From Crossiella sp. CA-258035 (GTDB lineage: Bacteria > Actinomycetota > Actinomycetes > Mycobacteriales > Pseudonocardiaceae), in NCBI RefSeq assembly GCF_030064675.1, contig NZ_CP116413.1, positions 7,841,501-7,905,500 on the forward strand: 64,000 bases of DNA, read 5' to 3'. The position numbers and the translations under genes are program-made. The stretch's first letter is position 1; the number at the start of each line of letters is the position of its first letter. Shown here piece by piece: positions 45,103-56,492 of this stretch. Under the pieces are notes generated by a model. It made no database searches, was not told the DNA's origin, and saw nothing but the letters and a program-made list of their open reading frames with translations.

Positions 45103-47181
45103 GTGCCCGAAGCCCTCACCCTCCAGCAGAACCTGACGAAGGTCCCGGACGTCCGCACGCTGCTGGCCGCGGCGGTGGGCGGGGTGGGCGGCACCGAACG
45201 CCCCGGTCAGGTGGACATGGCCGAGGCGGTGGCCAAGGCGATCCGCACCGGCGAGCACCTGGCCGTGCAGGCCGGCACCGGCACCGGCAAGTCGCTGGCC
45301 TACCTGGTGCCCTCGGTGCACCACGCGGTCACCGAGTCGGCCACCGTGGTGATCTCCACCGCGACCATCGCGTTGCAGCGGCAGCTGGTGGACCGGGACC
45401 TGCCGCGGCTGGCCAAGACGCTGAAGCCGTTGCTGGGCCGCACACCCACCTTCGCCATCCTCAAGGGCCGCCGGAACTACCTGTGCATGCAGCGGGTGCA
45501 CACCGGCGCGCCGGATGAGCCGGAGGAGCAGGCGCTGTTCGACCCGTTCCAGGTCTCGGCCATGGGCAGGCACGTCAAACGGCTGCACGAGTGGTCATCG
45601 GAGACCGAGACCGGCGACCGGGACGAGCTGGTGCCCGGCGTGCCGGACCAGGCGTGGCGGCAGGTCTCGGTGACCGCGAAGGAGTGCGTCGGCGCGGCCA
45701 AGTGCCCGATCGGCCAGGACTGCTTCGCCGAGCGGGCGCGGGCCGAGGCCGGGCGGGCGGACGTGGTGGTGACCAACCACGCGCTGCTGGCCATCGACGC
45801 GCTGGAGGGCTACAAGGTCCTGCCCGAGCACGACGTGGTGGTGGTGGACGAGGCGCACGACCTGGTGGACCGGGTCACCTCGGTGGCCACCCAGGAGCTG
45901 ACCAGCACCGCGATCGCGGTGGCCGCGCGGCGCTGCGGCAGGCTGGTGGAGCAGGACATCGCGGACCGGCTGCTGGAGGCCGCGGACAACCTGGCGCTGA
46001 CCCTGCAGGAGCTGGAGCCGGGCAGGCTGGACCAGCTGCCGCAGGTGCTGGCCGGGGCGCTGGCCGCGGTGCGCAACGCCGCGCACGCCTGCATCAGCGC
46101 GCTCGGGCCGGAGCGCAAGGAGGACATCGAGGGCACCGCGGCGCGCAAGCTGGCGCTGTCCATGCTGGACGAGGTGCACGACACCGCGGTCCGGCTGCTG
46201 GCCGCCTTCGAGGCCGAGCCGGAGAAGCGGCACGACGTGGTCTGGCTGGCCGGGGACTTCGGCGACTTCAACCGCACCCCCTCGCTGCGGGTGGCCCCGC
46301 TGGGCGTGGGCGGCCTGCTCCGCGAGCGCCTGTTCGCGCAGAAGACGGTGATCCTGACCTCGGCCACCCTGGCCCTCGGCGGCAGCTTCGACACCCTGGC
46401 CCGCCAGTGGGGCCTGGCAGGCGCGGGCAAGGCGGCGGGCGACCCGGACGCCGCGGCCGACCGCAAGTCCGGCGGCACCGCCACCGACAAGGCTCCACCG
46501 TCCACTTCGGACAGTCCAGAGTGGACCGGCATGGACGTCGGCTCACCCTTCGAGCACCGCTCCAGCGGCATCCTCTACGTGGCGGGCCACCTGCCCTCCC
46601 CCGGCCGCGACGGCCTGGCCGAGGCCTACCTGGACGAGCTGACCGGCCTGGTGCAGGCCGCCGGTGGCCGCACCCTCGGCCTGTTCTCCTCGATGCGCGC
46701 GGCCAAACAGGCCACCGAGGCCCTGCGCGAGCGGGTGGAGTTCCCGATCCTGTGCCAGGGCGAGGACGCCACCAGCCAGCTGGTCACCAAGTTCGCCGAG
46801 GACGTGCGCACCTGCCTGTTCGGCACCCTGTCGCTGTGGCAGGGCGTGGACGTGCCGGGCCCGTCGCTGCAACTGGTGGTGATGGACCGGATCCCGTTCC
46901 CGCGCCCGGACGACCCACTGGCCTCGGCCCGGCAGCGCGCGGTGCAGGCCCGCGGCGGCAACGGTTTCCTCACCGTGGCGGGCACCCACGCGGCGCTGCT
47001 GCTGGCGCAGGGCGCGGGCAGGCTGTTGCGCGCCAACGACGACAAGGGCGTGATCGCGGTGCTGGACTCCCGGCTGGTGACCGCGCGCTACGGCGGGTTC
47101 CTGCGCGCCTCGCTGCCGCCGTTCTGGATGACCACCGACCCGGACGTGGTGAAGGCCGCCCTCAAGCGCATCGACACCTGA
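45103..47181 (+). CDS. dinG: DinG-family ATP-dependent DNA helicase
   Basis: 692 residues. XPD-like superfamily 2 helicase. Walker A AGTGTGKSLAYLVPS near residue 60, Fe-S cluster-type Cys in NYLCMQ, KECVGAAKCPIGQDC (four Cys about 127-210), DEAH in VVVDEAHDLVD near 250, motif VI-like QGAGRLLR near 645. Long acidic and Ala-rich insert around 450-480. GTG 45103. In mycobacteria dinG adjoins pncB; here it is displaced about 8 kb. Confidence 0.93.
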   Translation: MPEALTLQQNLTKVPDVRTLLAAAVGGVGGTERPGQVDMAEAVAKAIRTGEHLAVQAGTGTGKSLAYLVPSVHHAVTESATVVISTATIALQRQLVDRDLPRLAKTLKPLLGRTPTFAILKGRRNYLCMQRVHTGAPDEPEEQALFDPFQVSAMGRHVKRLHEWSSETETGDRDELVPGVPDQAWRQVSVTAKECVGAAKCPIGQDCFAERARAEAGRADVVVTNHALLAIDALEGYKVLPEHDVVVVDEAHDLVDRVTSVATQELTSTAIAVAARRCGRLVEQDIADRLLEAADNLALTLQELEPGRLDQLPQVLAGALAAVRNAAHACISALGPERKEDIEGTAARKLALSMLDEVHDTAVRLLAAFEAEPEKRHDVVWLAGDFGDFNRTPSLRVAPLGVGGLLRERLFAQKTVILTSATLALGGSFDTLARQWGLAGAGKAAGDPDAAADRKSGGTATDKAPPSTSDSPEWTGMDVGSPFEHRSSGILYVAGHLPSPGRDGLAEAYLDELTGLVQAAGGRTLGLFSSMRAAKQATEALRERVEFPILCQGEDATSQLVTKFAEDVRTCLFGTLSLWQGVDVPGPSLQLVVMDRIPFPRPDDPLASARQRAVQARGGNGFLTVAGTHAALLLAQGAGRLLRANDDKGVIAVLDSRLVTARYGGFLRASLPPFWMTTDPDVVKAALKRIDT

Positions 47182-47203
47182 GAGCGGCCCCCGGAGACGG
47201 AGG

Positions 47204-47698
47204 TCAGACCTTGACCTTGAGCGAGACGCTGGCGCCGCGGCTCAGGTCGTCGAAGGCGCGCTTGCGGTCCACGCCGATGTACCAGGTCTGCTGGCCCTCG
47301 AAGGTGCCGCCGTGCACGATCTCCTTGACCGCGCCCTCGCCCGGGATGCGCTTGGGGCCGCGGTAGGTGTCCTGGGTCCAGTTGTAGCAGGAGACGACCA
47401 GGCGGATGAAGGCGTTGCCCTTGACCGCGATCGGGTCGCCGCTGCCGTCCTGGGCGGGCTTCTCCCCGGCAGGCAGGTACTTGGCGCTCTTCTCCGAGAC
47501 GGTGCCGGAGTAGGTGAACACGACGCCGATGCCGCCGCTGTCGGCCGAGGTGAGGACCTTCTTGAGCACCACCGGCGTGCAGGCGGCCGCCGAGGTCGCC
47601 GCGGACGCCATCGGCGCGGTCACGCCACCCAGGGCGACCAGGACCGCACCAGCCACGGCGATCCGGCGGAAACCGTTGCGGGAGAACACCTTCGACAT
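47204..47698 (-). CDS. Secreted AMIN-like domain protein
   Basis: 164 residues. Signal peptide ending around MASAA (residue 35), then a beta-rich domain with GIGVVFTYSG, FIRLVVSCYNW and a C-terminal EIVHGGTFEGQQTWYIGVD, the blocks of the actinobacterial AMIN-like domain. Role unknown, probably cell-surface binding. ATG 47698 follows GAGAGGAA. Divergent from the NUDIX gene. Confidence 0.7.
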   Translation of the reverse strand: MSKVFSRNGFRRIAVAGAVLVALGGVTAPMASAATSAAACTPVVLKKVLTSADSGGIGVVFTYSGTVSEKSAKYLPAGEKPAQDGSGDPIAVKGNAFIRLVVSCYNWTQDTYRGPKRIPGEGAVKEIVHGGTFEGQQTWYIGVDRKRAFDDLSRGASVSLKVKV

Positions 47699-47828
47699 CG
47701 AGTTCCTCTCATACCAGCGGGCGGCCATCCGGACCGCCCGTCACCTGGCAACTAAATCAGAAGATCGACCGAAAATTCTCCACCTCACAGAGATAGTGAG
47801 CGAGAACTCTTCGGGTTATCGTCATCAC

Positions 47829-48326
47829 ATGGGGGATACACCGCACCGCGTCCGGGTCAGCGCGCGAATCCTGCTGCTGGACGAAGATGACCGGATCCTG
47901 TTGTTCCACAACCGATATGGCCCCGCCAACGAGCGGAACTGCTGGTCGACGCCGGGCGGCGGGGTCAACGAGGGCGAGCCGCTGGCGGTGGCCGCGGCCA
48001 GGGAGCTCCGCGAGGAGACCGGGCTGGTGGTCAGCCCGGAGCAGGTCGGGCCGGTGGTGGCGACCACCTCCGGGATGTGGACCTTCAGCCGGACGCCGAC
48101 CTTCGCCACCGAGTACTACTTCCAGCTGCGGGTGCCCGCCTTCACCGTGGACATCACCGCCCAGGAGGAAGGCGAGCTCTCGCACCTGCTCGGGCACCGC
48201 TGGTGGCCGGTCGGCGAACTGGAGTCGATCACGGAACAGGTGGCCCCGATCGGACTGGCCGACCTGTTGCGCACGCTCAAGGCGGGACCGCCCGCGGAGC
48301 CGATCACGTTGGCCTGGTTCGGCTGA
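47829..48326 (+). CDS. NUDIX hydrolase
   Basis: 165 residues. Complete Nudix box GGGVNEGEPLAVAAARELREETGL at about 42-65 (long motif reported in parts here: GGGVNEGEPL then ARELREETGL). N-terminal RILLLDEDDRILLF strand. Substrate not predictable. ATG 47829. Single gene with its own promoter region. Confidence 0.93.
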   Translation: MGDTPHRVRVSARILLLDEDDRILLFHNRYGPANERNCWSTPGGGVNEGEPLAVAAARELREETGLVVSPEQVGPVVATTSGMWTFSRTPTFATEYYFQLRVPAFTVDITAQEEGELSHLLGHRWWPVGELESITEQVAPIGLADLLRTLKAGPPAEPITLAWFG

Positions 48327-48343
48327 GGTCATCCCCAGTTGGG

Positions 48344-48379
48344 ATGCCAACTAGCATGCCAACTAGTATGTTGACTCAT
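48344..48379 (+). promoter_or_regulatory. Three tandem 12-mers before the broken AlbA_2 gene
   Basis: ATGCCAACTAGC (48344-48355), ATGCCAACTAGT (48356-48367) and ATGTTGACTCAT (48368-48379) follow each other without gap. A preceding AGTTGG (48337-48342) forms an inverted repeat with the first CCAACT. Located 23 bases before the GTG start of the AlbA_2 remnant; looks like an autoregulatory site or core promoter. Confidence 0.5.
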
Positions 48380-48401
48380 CAGTGAGCATGCTGGAGGGGT
48401 C

Positions 48402-49962
48402 GTGCTGGACGAGGAGCTTGCCGAGATCGTGGAGAACCTCCGCGTTCTCGGCAGCGACGTCGCCGCGGTCGAAGCCAAGAAGGCGGCAGGCGGCCTGCCG
48501 AAGTCAGTGCGTGAGACGCTCGGTCCCCGAGGTCCCGGAACTCGCTCTGGGGAGCAAGCCCTGCTTCTACCGTGGTGCCGGGATGAACCAGGGCAGCTAT
48601 CTGCGGCTCGGTGACGGTGACTACCGGATGACCAGTTACGAGGTTCAGCTCCTGCTCGCGAACCGGGGCCAGCCGCGTCATGACGAGGAACCTGTTCCGA
48701 ACACCAGCCTGGCGGACTTCGACCCCGCGCTCGTCGCCGAACTCGTCTCCCGGCTCCGCACTCGCAGGCCGTATGCCTACGGCGAACTGGATGACCTTGC
48801 GGTGCTGCGGCGGGTCCGGGCACTTGTTCCCGACGGTAGCGGCGCGGATGTCGCTTCCCTCGGCGGACTGCTCGCGCTGGGAACTTTCCCGCAGGAGCAC
48901 TTCCCACAGCTCATGATCACCTTTGTGCACTACCCCACTGTCGACGGAGCCGACCCCGACACCGGTGCGCGCTTCGTCGACAACGTGGTGGCGGAAGGGC
49001 CGATTCCGGTGATGGTGCGCGACACGTTGCTGGCACTGCGGAAGAACATGGCGCGCAGGTCCGTCGTCCGCGGCGCGGGGCGCGCGGACGACTGGGAGTA
49101 TCCGGAGGCCGCCCTGCGGGAGGCGGTGGTCAACGCCCTGGTGCATCGTGATCTCTCCAGCGAGTCACGCGGTACCCAGGTGCAGGTGGAGATGTACCCG
49201 GACCGTCTGGTCATGCGCAGTCCCGGCGGCCTGTTCGGGCCGGTGACCGAGGAGCGGCTCGGCGAAGAGGGCGTCTCCTCCGCCAGGAACGCCGCCCTGC
49301 TACGGATTCTCGAGGACGTGCCGTTGCCCGGCAGCAGCAGGGCGATTTGCGAGAACCGCGGCTCCGGCATCCGCACGATGCTCGCCGCACTCCGGTCCGC
49401 GCACCTGAGCGCGCCCGAGTTCAGGAACCGGGTGAGCAGCTTCCGGGTGACCTTCCCGAACCACACGTTGCTCAGCACCGACGTGATCGACTGGATCAAC
49501 TCACTCGGCGAGCGCGGCCTCTCCCCGAGCCAGTGCGTCGGCCTGGCGATCCTGCGCGACGGAGGCTTGCTCGACAACCAGACGTACCGGCAGGCGACCC
49601 GCGTCGACTCGCGGGTGGCGACACAAGAGCTGAGCGACCTGATCGCGCGCGAACTCGTTGAGCAGGTCGGCACTCGCCGGTGGACCCGATACCGGCTGGC
49701 CCGCGGGCTCATCAGGACCCGCGTCGCGGGTGAGACGCCGAAGGGCCGGGCTGATCGGCGGGCGGACATCCTGGACGCGCTGGCCGACGGCGAGCTCTCC
49801 CGTACGGAGCTGGCCGCGGCGACCGGGCTGACGGACAAGACCGTGACCAGGTGGCTGGGCATCCTGCGCAAGGAAGGTCTGGTGGAGGCCACGGAAGAAC
49901 AGGTGCGGAGCCCGGCGGTGCGCTATCGCCGTACCGGCAAGGTCGCCTTCGACCAGAGCTGA
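48402..49962 (+). pseudogene. AlbA_2/HATPase-type transcriptional regulator, broken by internal deletion and frame change
   Basis: The first 40 codons from GTG 48402 encode the start of an AlbA_2 domain (LRVLGSDVAAVEAKKAAGG, SVRETL). The reading frame then jumps by one base near 48513. The rest runs to 49962 in the new frame: KPCFYRGAGMNQGSYLRLGDGDYRMT, a HATPase-like EAALREAVVNALVHRDLS, and a C-terminal winged helix (LADGELSRTELAAATGLT). In intact relatives about 60-70 residues separate SVRETL from the PCFYRG block, so a deletion plus frameshift is the simplest reading. A shortened protein from ATG 48583 cannot be excluded. Confidence 0.7.
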
Positions 49963-49996
49963 GCGTGTCGCCCGTGCGGGACGTGAGAATGACCCC

Positions 49997-50578
49997 GTGC
50001 CGATCCTGGTCGAACCCGCCCTGCCCGCCGGTCACCTGCGCGCCCGCACCCAGCCCCGCCTCGCCGTCGACGAGGAGCTGACCCTGCGGCCCTGGCGACC
50101 GGAAGACGCCGAGGTGGTGCGGGAAGCCTTCGGCTGCCCGGACATCCAGCGCTGGCACGTGCGCAGGCTGGACAGCGCCGAGGAAGCTCGGGACTGGATC
50201 GCCGGCTGGCAGACGCGCTGGCGGGAGGAGCGGGATGCCAGCTGGGCTGTGGTCGGGGTGGACGACCGGCCGGTGGGGCAGACCGGGTTGCGGAGCGTGG
50301 ACCTGGTGGAGGGCACGGCCGAGCTGTCCTACTGGGTGCTGCCGTCGGCGCGGGGGCGCGGGGTGGCGGCGCGGATGGCTCGGCGGGTGGTGCGGTGGAG
50401 CTTCGAGGAGCTGGGGCTGCACCGGCTGTACCTGCGGCACTCAACGGAGAACGTGGCCTCCTGCCGGGTGGCGGAGCGGGCCGGGTTCGCCGAGGAGGGG
50501 GTGCTGCGCAGCTCGGTCCGGCATGCCGACGGGTGGCACGACATGCACCTGCACGCGTTGGTCAGTGCGGCCAGCTGA
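49997..50578 (+). CDS. GNAT N-acetyltransferase (RimJ/RimL-like)
   Basis: 193 residues. GNAT fold with LRPWRPEDAEVVREAFG, VGQTGLRSVDL, acetyl-CoA motif LPSARGRGVAARMARRVV (about 115-132), and NVASCRVAERAGFAEEGVLR. Resembles ribosomal-protein or small-molecule acetyltransferases. GTG 49997. Convergent with, and overlapping by 17 bases, the PTH2-like gene. Confidence 0.9.
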   Translation: MPILVEPALPAGHLRARTQPRLAVDEELTLRPWRPEDAEVVREAFGCPDIQRWHVRRLDSAEEARDWIAGWQTRWREERDASWAVVGVDDRPVGQTGLRSVDLVEGTAELSYWVLPSARGRGVAARMARRVVRWSFEELGLHRLYLRHSTENVASCRVAERAGFAEEGVLRSSVRHADGWHDMHLHALVSAAS

Positions 50579-51350
50579 ACAGCACCGTGACCGTGCCGGG
50601 GGCGACCTCGGTGAAGCCCGCGTCGCGGACCGCGGCCACCCGGCGTTCCCGCCAGGCCAGCGCCGGGTCGGGGCCGGGTAGCAGCTCAGCCCAGTCGGCG
50701 GGGGTGGCGGTGCGGACGGCGCAGGCGTAGTCCTGCTCGGACCAGCGGGCCAGGTCCTCGGGCGGGAGCAGGGCGGCGCCGATCATGGTGGCGTGGCCGA
50801 CCTGGGCGGCGGCCTTGCCGACGGTCATCTCGATCTTGGGGTTGAGCCACAGCACGGGGCGGTCGCCGGGGGGTGGGCCGGGGTTGTCCTCGGGGAGCTC
50901 GCTGCCGGAGATCTGCAGGCGGGACAGGACCCGGGGTGACTCGGCGACCAGGCCGGGGACCAGTGCGCGGACCTCGGCGCCGTCGTGGGTGACCGTGATG
51001 CCGGGGAGGTCCTGGATGGCGTCCCAGTGCGCGCCGCGGGCGCGGCGGGAGACCTTGCGGATGCGGCCGTCGACCCAGGCGCGGACCTCGTCGTGCCACT
51101 CGCCTTCGGGCTGGGCCTCTGGGGCCAGGCAGACGGCCAGGGCGGCAGTGGCGGCGGCTTCCAGCAGGGCCGTGCGCGGGGCGGGGTCCTGGCGTTCGAT
51201 GCGCAGGACTATCGGCATGGCGCGGACGGTGGCCGGGTCCTCGTCGGTGGTGTCTCCCGAAGACCTGCTCGCAGGGTCGAGCATGGACGCTGTGGACTGG
51301 GCGGGGAGGCCGAGCCAGGTGGCGTAGCGGGCGGCCAGGGGTTCGAGCAT
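50562..51350 (-). CDS. PTH2-like peptidyl-tRNA hydrolase domain protein
   Basis: 262 residues. The C-terminal half contains the PTH2 signature region, LNPKIEMTVGKAAAQVGHATM (Lys and Gly/His positions around 178-190; quoted motif is KAAAQVGHATM), followed by DYACAVRTATPADWAEL. The N-terminal 150 residues are an unassigned extension. Bacterial PTH is normally Pth1-type, so the substrate may differ. ATG 51350 begins one base after the serB stop, suggesting co-transcription. Confidence 0.75.
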   Translation of the reverse strand: MLEPLAARYATWLGLPAQSTASMLDPASRSSGDTTDEDPATVRAMPIVLRIERQDPAPRTALLEAAATAALAVCLAPEAQPEGEWHDEVRAWVDGRIRKVSRRARGAHWDAIQDLPGITVTHDGAEVRALVPGLVAESPRVLSRLQISGSELPEDNPGPPPGDRPVLWLNPKIEMTVGKAAAQVGHATMIGAALLPPEDLARWSEQDYACAVRTATPADWAELLPGPDPALAWRERRVAAVRDAGFTEVAPGTVTVLFSWPH

Positions 51351-51351
51351 G

Positions 51352-52731
<1,380 letters not shown>

Positions 52732-52736
52732 TCAGC

Positions 52737-54518
52737 TCACTTGGACTTGGGATCCTCGTCGTGCTGCTCCGGCGACTGCGTGGAGTTGGCGGCCACCTCC
52801 GACGGCGCGGCCGGCGCGTCCAGCACGGCGGTCTTGTGCTTGCCGCCCACGTGCGCCTCGGCCCGGATCCGCTCCACCATGTGCGGGTAGTGCAGCTCGA
52901 AGGCCGGCCGCTCGGAACGGATCCGCGGCAGCTCGGTGAAGTTGTGCCGCGGCGGCGGGCAGGAGGTCGCCCACTCCAGCGAGTTGCCGTAGCCCCACGG
53001 GTCGTCGACCTTGACGACCTCGCCGTAGCGGTAGCTCTTGAACACGTTCCAGATGAACGGCAGCGTGGACGCGCCGAGCAGGTACGCGCCGATCGTGGAG
53101 ATCGAGTTGAGCGTGGTGAAGCCGTCGCTGGGCAGGTAGTCGGCGTAGCGGCGCGGCATGCCCTCGTTGCCCAGCCAGTGCTGGACCAGGAAGGTGAGGT
53201 GGAAACCGATGAAGGTCGTCCAGAAGTGCAGCTTGCCGAGCTTCTCGTCCAGCAGGCGCCCGGTCATCTTCGGGAACCAGAAGTAGATCCCGGCGAAGGT
53301 GGCGAAGGCGATGGTGCCGTAGAGCACGTAGTGGAAGTGCGCCACCACGAAGTAGGTGTCCGACACGTGGAAGTCGATCGCCGGGGCGGCGAGCAGCACA
53401 CCGGTGAGGCCACCGAAGAGGAAGGTGATGATGAACCCGACCGAGAACAGCATCGGCGTCTCGAAGGTCAGCTGACCCCGCCACATGGTGCCGATCCAGT
53501 TGAAGAACTTGATGCCGGTCGGGACCGCGATCAGGAACGTGGTGAAGGCGAAGAACGGCAGCAGCACCGCACCGGTGGCGTACATGTGGTGCGCCCACAC
53601 CGTCACCGACAGCGCGGCGATGGTGATGGTCGCCCAGATCAGCGCCTTGTAGCCGAAGATCGGCTTGCGGCTGAACACCGGGAAGATCTCCGAGACGATG
53701 CCGAAGAACGGCAGCGCGACGATGTAGACCTCCGGGTGCCCGAAGAACCAGAACAGGTGCTGCCAGAGGATCACGCCGCCGTTGGCCGGGTCGAACACGT
53801 GCGCGCCGAGGTGCCGGTCGGCCATCAGGCCGAGCAGCGCGGCGGTCAGGATCGGGAAGGCCATCAGCACCAGCAGGCTGGTGATCAGGATGTTCCAGGT
53901 GAACACCGGCATCCGCCACATGGTCATCCCGGGCGCGCGCAGGCACAGCACCGTGGTGATCATGTTCACGCCGCCGAGGATGGTGCCCAGACCGGAGACC
54001 ACCAGGCCGGAGATCCACAGGTCGGCGCCGATGCCGGGCGAGTGGATGGCGTTGGACAGCGGGGTGTAGGCGAACCAGCCGAAGTCGGCCGCGCCGCCAG
54101 GGGTGATGAAGCCCGCCATCACGGTGAGGCCGCCGAAGAGGTACAGCCAGTACGAGAAGGCGTTCAGCCTCGGGAACGCCACATCCGGCGAGCCGATCTG
54201 CAGCGGCAGGATGTAGTTCGCGAAGCCGAAGACGATCGGCGTCGCGTACAGCAGCAGCATGATCGTGCCGTGCATGGTGAACATCTGGTTGTACTGCTCT
54301 TGGGAGAGCAGCTGCATGCCCGGCAGGGCGAGTTCGGTGCGGATCAGCAGAGCCATCACGCCGCCGACCATGAAGAAGGCGATCGAGGTGACGAGGTACA
54401 GAATGCCGATCTGCTTGTGGTCCGTGGTGCGGAGCATCCGCAGCAGGAACGAACCCTTGACCGTCTGACGCGTCGGGAACGGACGCGTGGCGATCGGCTG
54501 AGGGGCTACGGCCGTCAC
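52737..54518 (-). CDS. ctaD: Cytochrome c oxidase subunit I
   Basis: 593 residues, twelve transmembrane helices. Heme and copper ligands in [33 protein letters not shown] and [13 protein letters not shown]-terminal acidic tail. GTG 54518 follows GCAGGAGG. The other aa3 subunits are elsewhere, as usual in actinobacteria. Confidence 0.97.
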   Translation of the reverse strand: MTAVAPQPIATRPFPTRQTVKGSFLLRMLRTTDHKQIGILYLVTSIAFFMVGGVMALLIRTELALPGMQLLSQEQYNQMFTMHGTIMLLLYATPIVFGFANYILPLQIGSPDVAFPRLNAFSYWLYLFGGLTVMAGFITPGGAADFGWFAYTPLSNAIHSPGIGADLWISGLVVSGLGTILGGVNMITTVLCLRAPGMTMWRMPVFTWNILITSLLVLMAFPILTAALLGLMADRHLGAHVFDPANGGVILWQHLFWFFGHPEVYIVALPFFGIVSEIFPVFSRKPIFGYKALIWATITIAALSVTVWAHHMYATGAVLLPFFAFTTFLIAVPTGIKFFNWIGTMWRGQLTFETPMLFSVGFIITFLFGGLTGVLLAAPAIDFHVSDTYFVVAHFHYVLYGTIAFATFAGIYFWFPKMTGRLLDEKLGKLHFWTTFIGFHLTFLVQHWLGNEGMPRRYADYLPSDGFTTLNSISTIGAYLLGASTLPFIWNVFKSYRYGEVVKVDDPWGYGNSLEWATSCPPPRHNFTELPRIRSERPAFELHYPHMVERIRAEAHVGGKHKTAVLDAPAAPSEVAANSTQSPEQHDEDPKSK

Positions 54519-54671
54519 GGTGCCTCCTGCACTGGCCTGTTGACCTGGTAATCACCTGCACTTGCTGGTTGCGGGCATGCGTAGGCAGACCGCGCATGGG
54601 AATCGTAGACCGCGAGCCGCGAGCGGGCGCGCTTGGGCTGGCAGGTCGGGGTGTGACGTTAGGCTGGGCAG

Positions 54672-55070
54672 GTGACCACAGCGCTCCGACCACGCCCGAT
54701 GCGGGTGCTGGGGCTCGCGCTGCTGGTGTTCACGATCAGTTTCAGCGTGCTGGCCATGCACCAGGTCACCCATCCGGGCGAGGGCAAGCAGGCCGCGGTG
54801 GCCGCCGCCGGACACCACGGCGAGCACCACGCCGGATCCCACGGCGACCCGGGCTCCGCGCCCGGCGGGCACGACTCCACGCTGCTGCACCTGTGCCTCG
54901 GCCTGATCGTCACCGCGATCGGCCTGCTCGCCCTGCACCTGCTGGGCTGGCTGCGCCGGGACCCGGCGGCCGCGCTGACCGGGCTGCGCGCCCACCTGGT
55001 GCGGACCATCCCGCGCGGGCCGCCGGTCAAGCTCTTCGACCTCGACACCCTCTGCGTGCTGCGCCGCTGA
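54672..55070 (+). CDS. His-rich membrane protein (DUF6153-like)
   Basis: 132 residues. One N-terminal hydrophobic segment (about 11-28), a His-rich loop (AAGHHGEHHAGSHGDPG, about 46-62), a second segment with LLHLCLGLIVTAIGLLALHLLG. Composition and position before a DUF305 gene fit the DUF6153 group. The His cluster suggests metal (copper) contact. GTG 54672. Confidence 0.65.
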   Translation: MTTALRPRPMRVLGLALLVFTISFSVLAMHQVTHPGEGKQAAVAAAGHHGEHHAGSHGDPGSAPGGHDSTLLHLCLGLIVTAIGLLALHLLGWLRRDPAAALTGLRAHLVRTIPRGPPVKLFDLDTLCVLRR

Positions 55071-55125
55071 CGAGACCGGGTTTCCCCGTCTCAGTCATAT
55101 TCGTCAGCACTAGAGGAGCTTTGTC

Positions 55126-55692
55126 ATGCGCAAGAACAAGCTGGTCCTGGCCGGTCTCGGCGTGCTCGCCGCGGTCGCGCTGACCGCCTGCGGGGGCGGC
55201 GAGCCCGCCGGGCACGGCCACACCTCGGCCACCGCCTCGGCCGCGCACAACGCGGCCGACGTCACCTTCGCCCAGGGCATGGTCCCGCACCACCAGCAGG
55301 CGCTGGAGATGAGCAAGCTGGCCCCCGGCCGCACCGAGAACGCCAGGGTGCTGGAGCTGGCCAAGCGGATCCAGGACGGGCAGCAGCCGGAGATCGACAA
55401 GATGACCGGCTGGCTGAAGTCGTGGAACGCCCCGGTCAAGAGCGAGCACGAGGGCCACGGCGCGCACGGGATGATGTCCGCCGAGCAGATGAACGAGCTG
55501 CTCGGGGCGCGCAAGGAGGACTTCGACCGGCGCTGGCTGACCATGATGGTCGAGCACCACCGGGGCGCGGTGGAGATGGCCAGGACCGAGCTGGCGCAGG
55601 GTCAGTCGGCCGAGGCCAAGCAGCTGGCGCAGGAGGTCGTCGCCGCGCAGGAGAAGGAGATCGCGGAGATGACCGGCCTGCTCAAGGGCTGA
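55126..55692 (+). CDS. DUF305 lipoprotein
   Basis: 188 residues. Lipobox LTACGGGE at about 20, then a DUF305 domain with MVPHHQQALEMSKL and MMVEHHRGAVEMARTEL. Likely copper-related by family. ATG 55126 follows AGAGGAGC. Second DUF305 gene in the window, here with a DUF6153-like partner. Its end overlaps the convergent signal peptidase gene by 11 bases. Confidence 0.93.
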   Translation: MRKNKLVLAGLGVLAAVALTACGGGEPAGHGHTSATASAAHNAADVTFAQGMVPHHQQALEMSKLAPGRTENARVLELAKRIQDGQQPEIDKMTGWLKSWNAPVKSEHEGHGAHGMMSAEQMNELLGARKEDFDRRWLTMMVEHHRGAVEMARTELAQGQSAEAKQLAQEVVAAQEKEIAEMTGLLKG

Positions 55693-56473
55693 GCGAACGC
55701 TGCCGTCGTCGGCGCCGCCAGGCCAGCGCGCCGACGACGGTCAGCCACAGCAGCGCGGCCGACGCCAGGGCCACCCCGGAGACGATGGCCCAGAACGCGT
55801 ACCGGTAGCCGTGGTCGGTCTCGGCCGCCCCGGCCAGCCCGGCGTCGGTGAACGCGCTGCTCGGCGAGACCTGCCGGACGCCGTCGCGGAAGACCGCGAC
55901 CACCACCGCCTTGATCGCATCGCGCGGCACGGTGCCCTTGAACTCGGTGTCCAGGAAGGCCCGCGAGTCGCGGGAGTTGCCGCGGTAGTCGCCGAGCACC
56001 AGCATCCGGTCCTGCGGCACCCGCACGGAGAACCGCGGCGGCTGGTACGGGCCGCCGGTGGCCGGGTCGTCGGTGCGCAGGTAGGGCTCGGTGATGGCGC
56101 GGCCGTTGACCTCCAGCCTGCCCTGGGCGTCGCAGCAGGTCACCGTGTCACCGCCGATGCCGACCACCCGCTTGACCAGCTGCTCGCCGCGTTCGGCCCC
56201 CGGCCAGCCCGCGCGGCCCGCGTCGAAGAGCACCACGTCGCCGCGCTGCACGGACGCGCCGCCGCCGGTGACCGGCCTGGTGATCGACTTGGTGCCCTGG
56301 GCCAGGGTGTTCTCCATCGCGGAGGTCTCCACCCGGAACGGCTCGTAGCGGTTGGCCAGCACGCCGACGCCGACGAAGGCCACCACCAGTCCCAGCGCCA
56401 CCGTCACCACCGGCACCAGCCAGGCGATCCGGCGGGTGCGGGCCGGCGCCGCCTCGTCCTCGGTGAGCGTCAT
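55682..56473 (-). CDS. lepB: Type I signal peptidase
   Basis: 263 residues. N-terminal anchor (about 16-42), catalytic Ser in ETSAMENTL (about 53), Lys in QLVKRVVGIGGDTV (about 100), box E-type GDYRGNSRDSR, and an additional C-terminal transmembrane helix (about 225-250). The nucleophile context SAM replaces SMxP of the canonical enzyme. Next to two LAxTG surface-protein genes. Confidence 0.92.
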   Translation of the reverse strand: MTLTEDEAAPARTRRIAWLVPVVTVALGLVVAFVGVGVLANRYEPFRVETSAMENTLAQGTKSITRPVTGGGASVQRGDVVLFDAGRAGWPGAERGEQLVKRVVGIGGDTVTCCDAQGRLEVNGRAITEPYLRTDDPATGGPYQPPRFSVRVPQDRMLVLGDYRGNSRDSRAFLDTEFKGTVPRDAIKAVVVAVFRDGVRQVSPSSAFTDAGLAGAAETDHGYRYAFWAIVSGVALASAALLWLTVVGALAWRRRRRQRSLSP

Positions 56474-56492
56474 CCTGGTCCCCTTCCCGGCC

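Noticed and set aside
48583-49962. Intact HATPase-type regulator starting at ATG 48583
   Set aside because: Possible, but the matching AlbA_2 start in the other frame just upstream makes a broken gene the better explanation.
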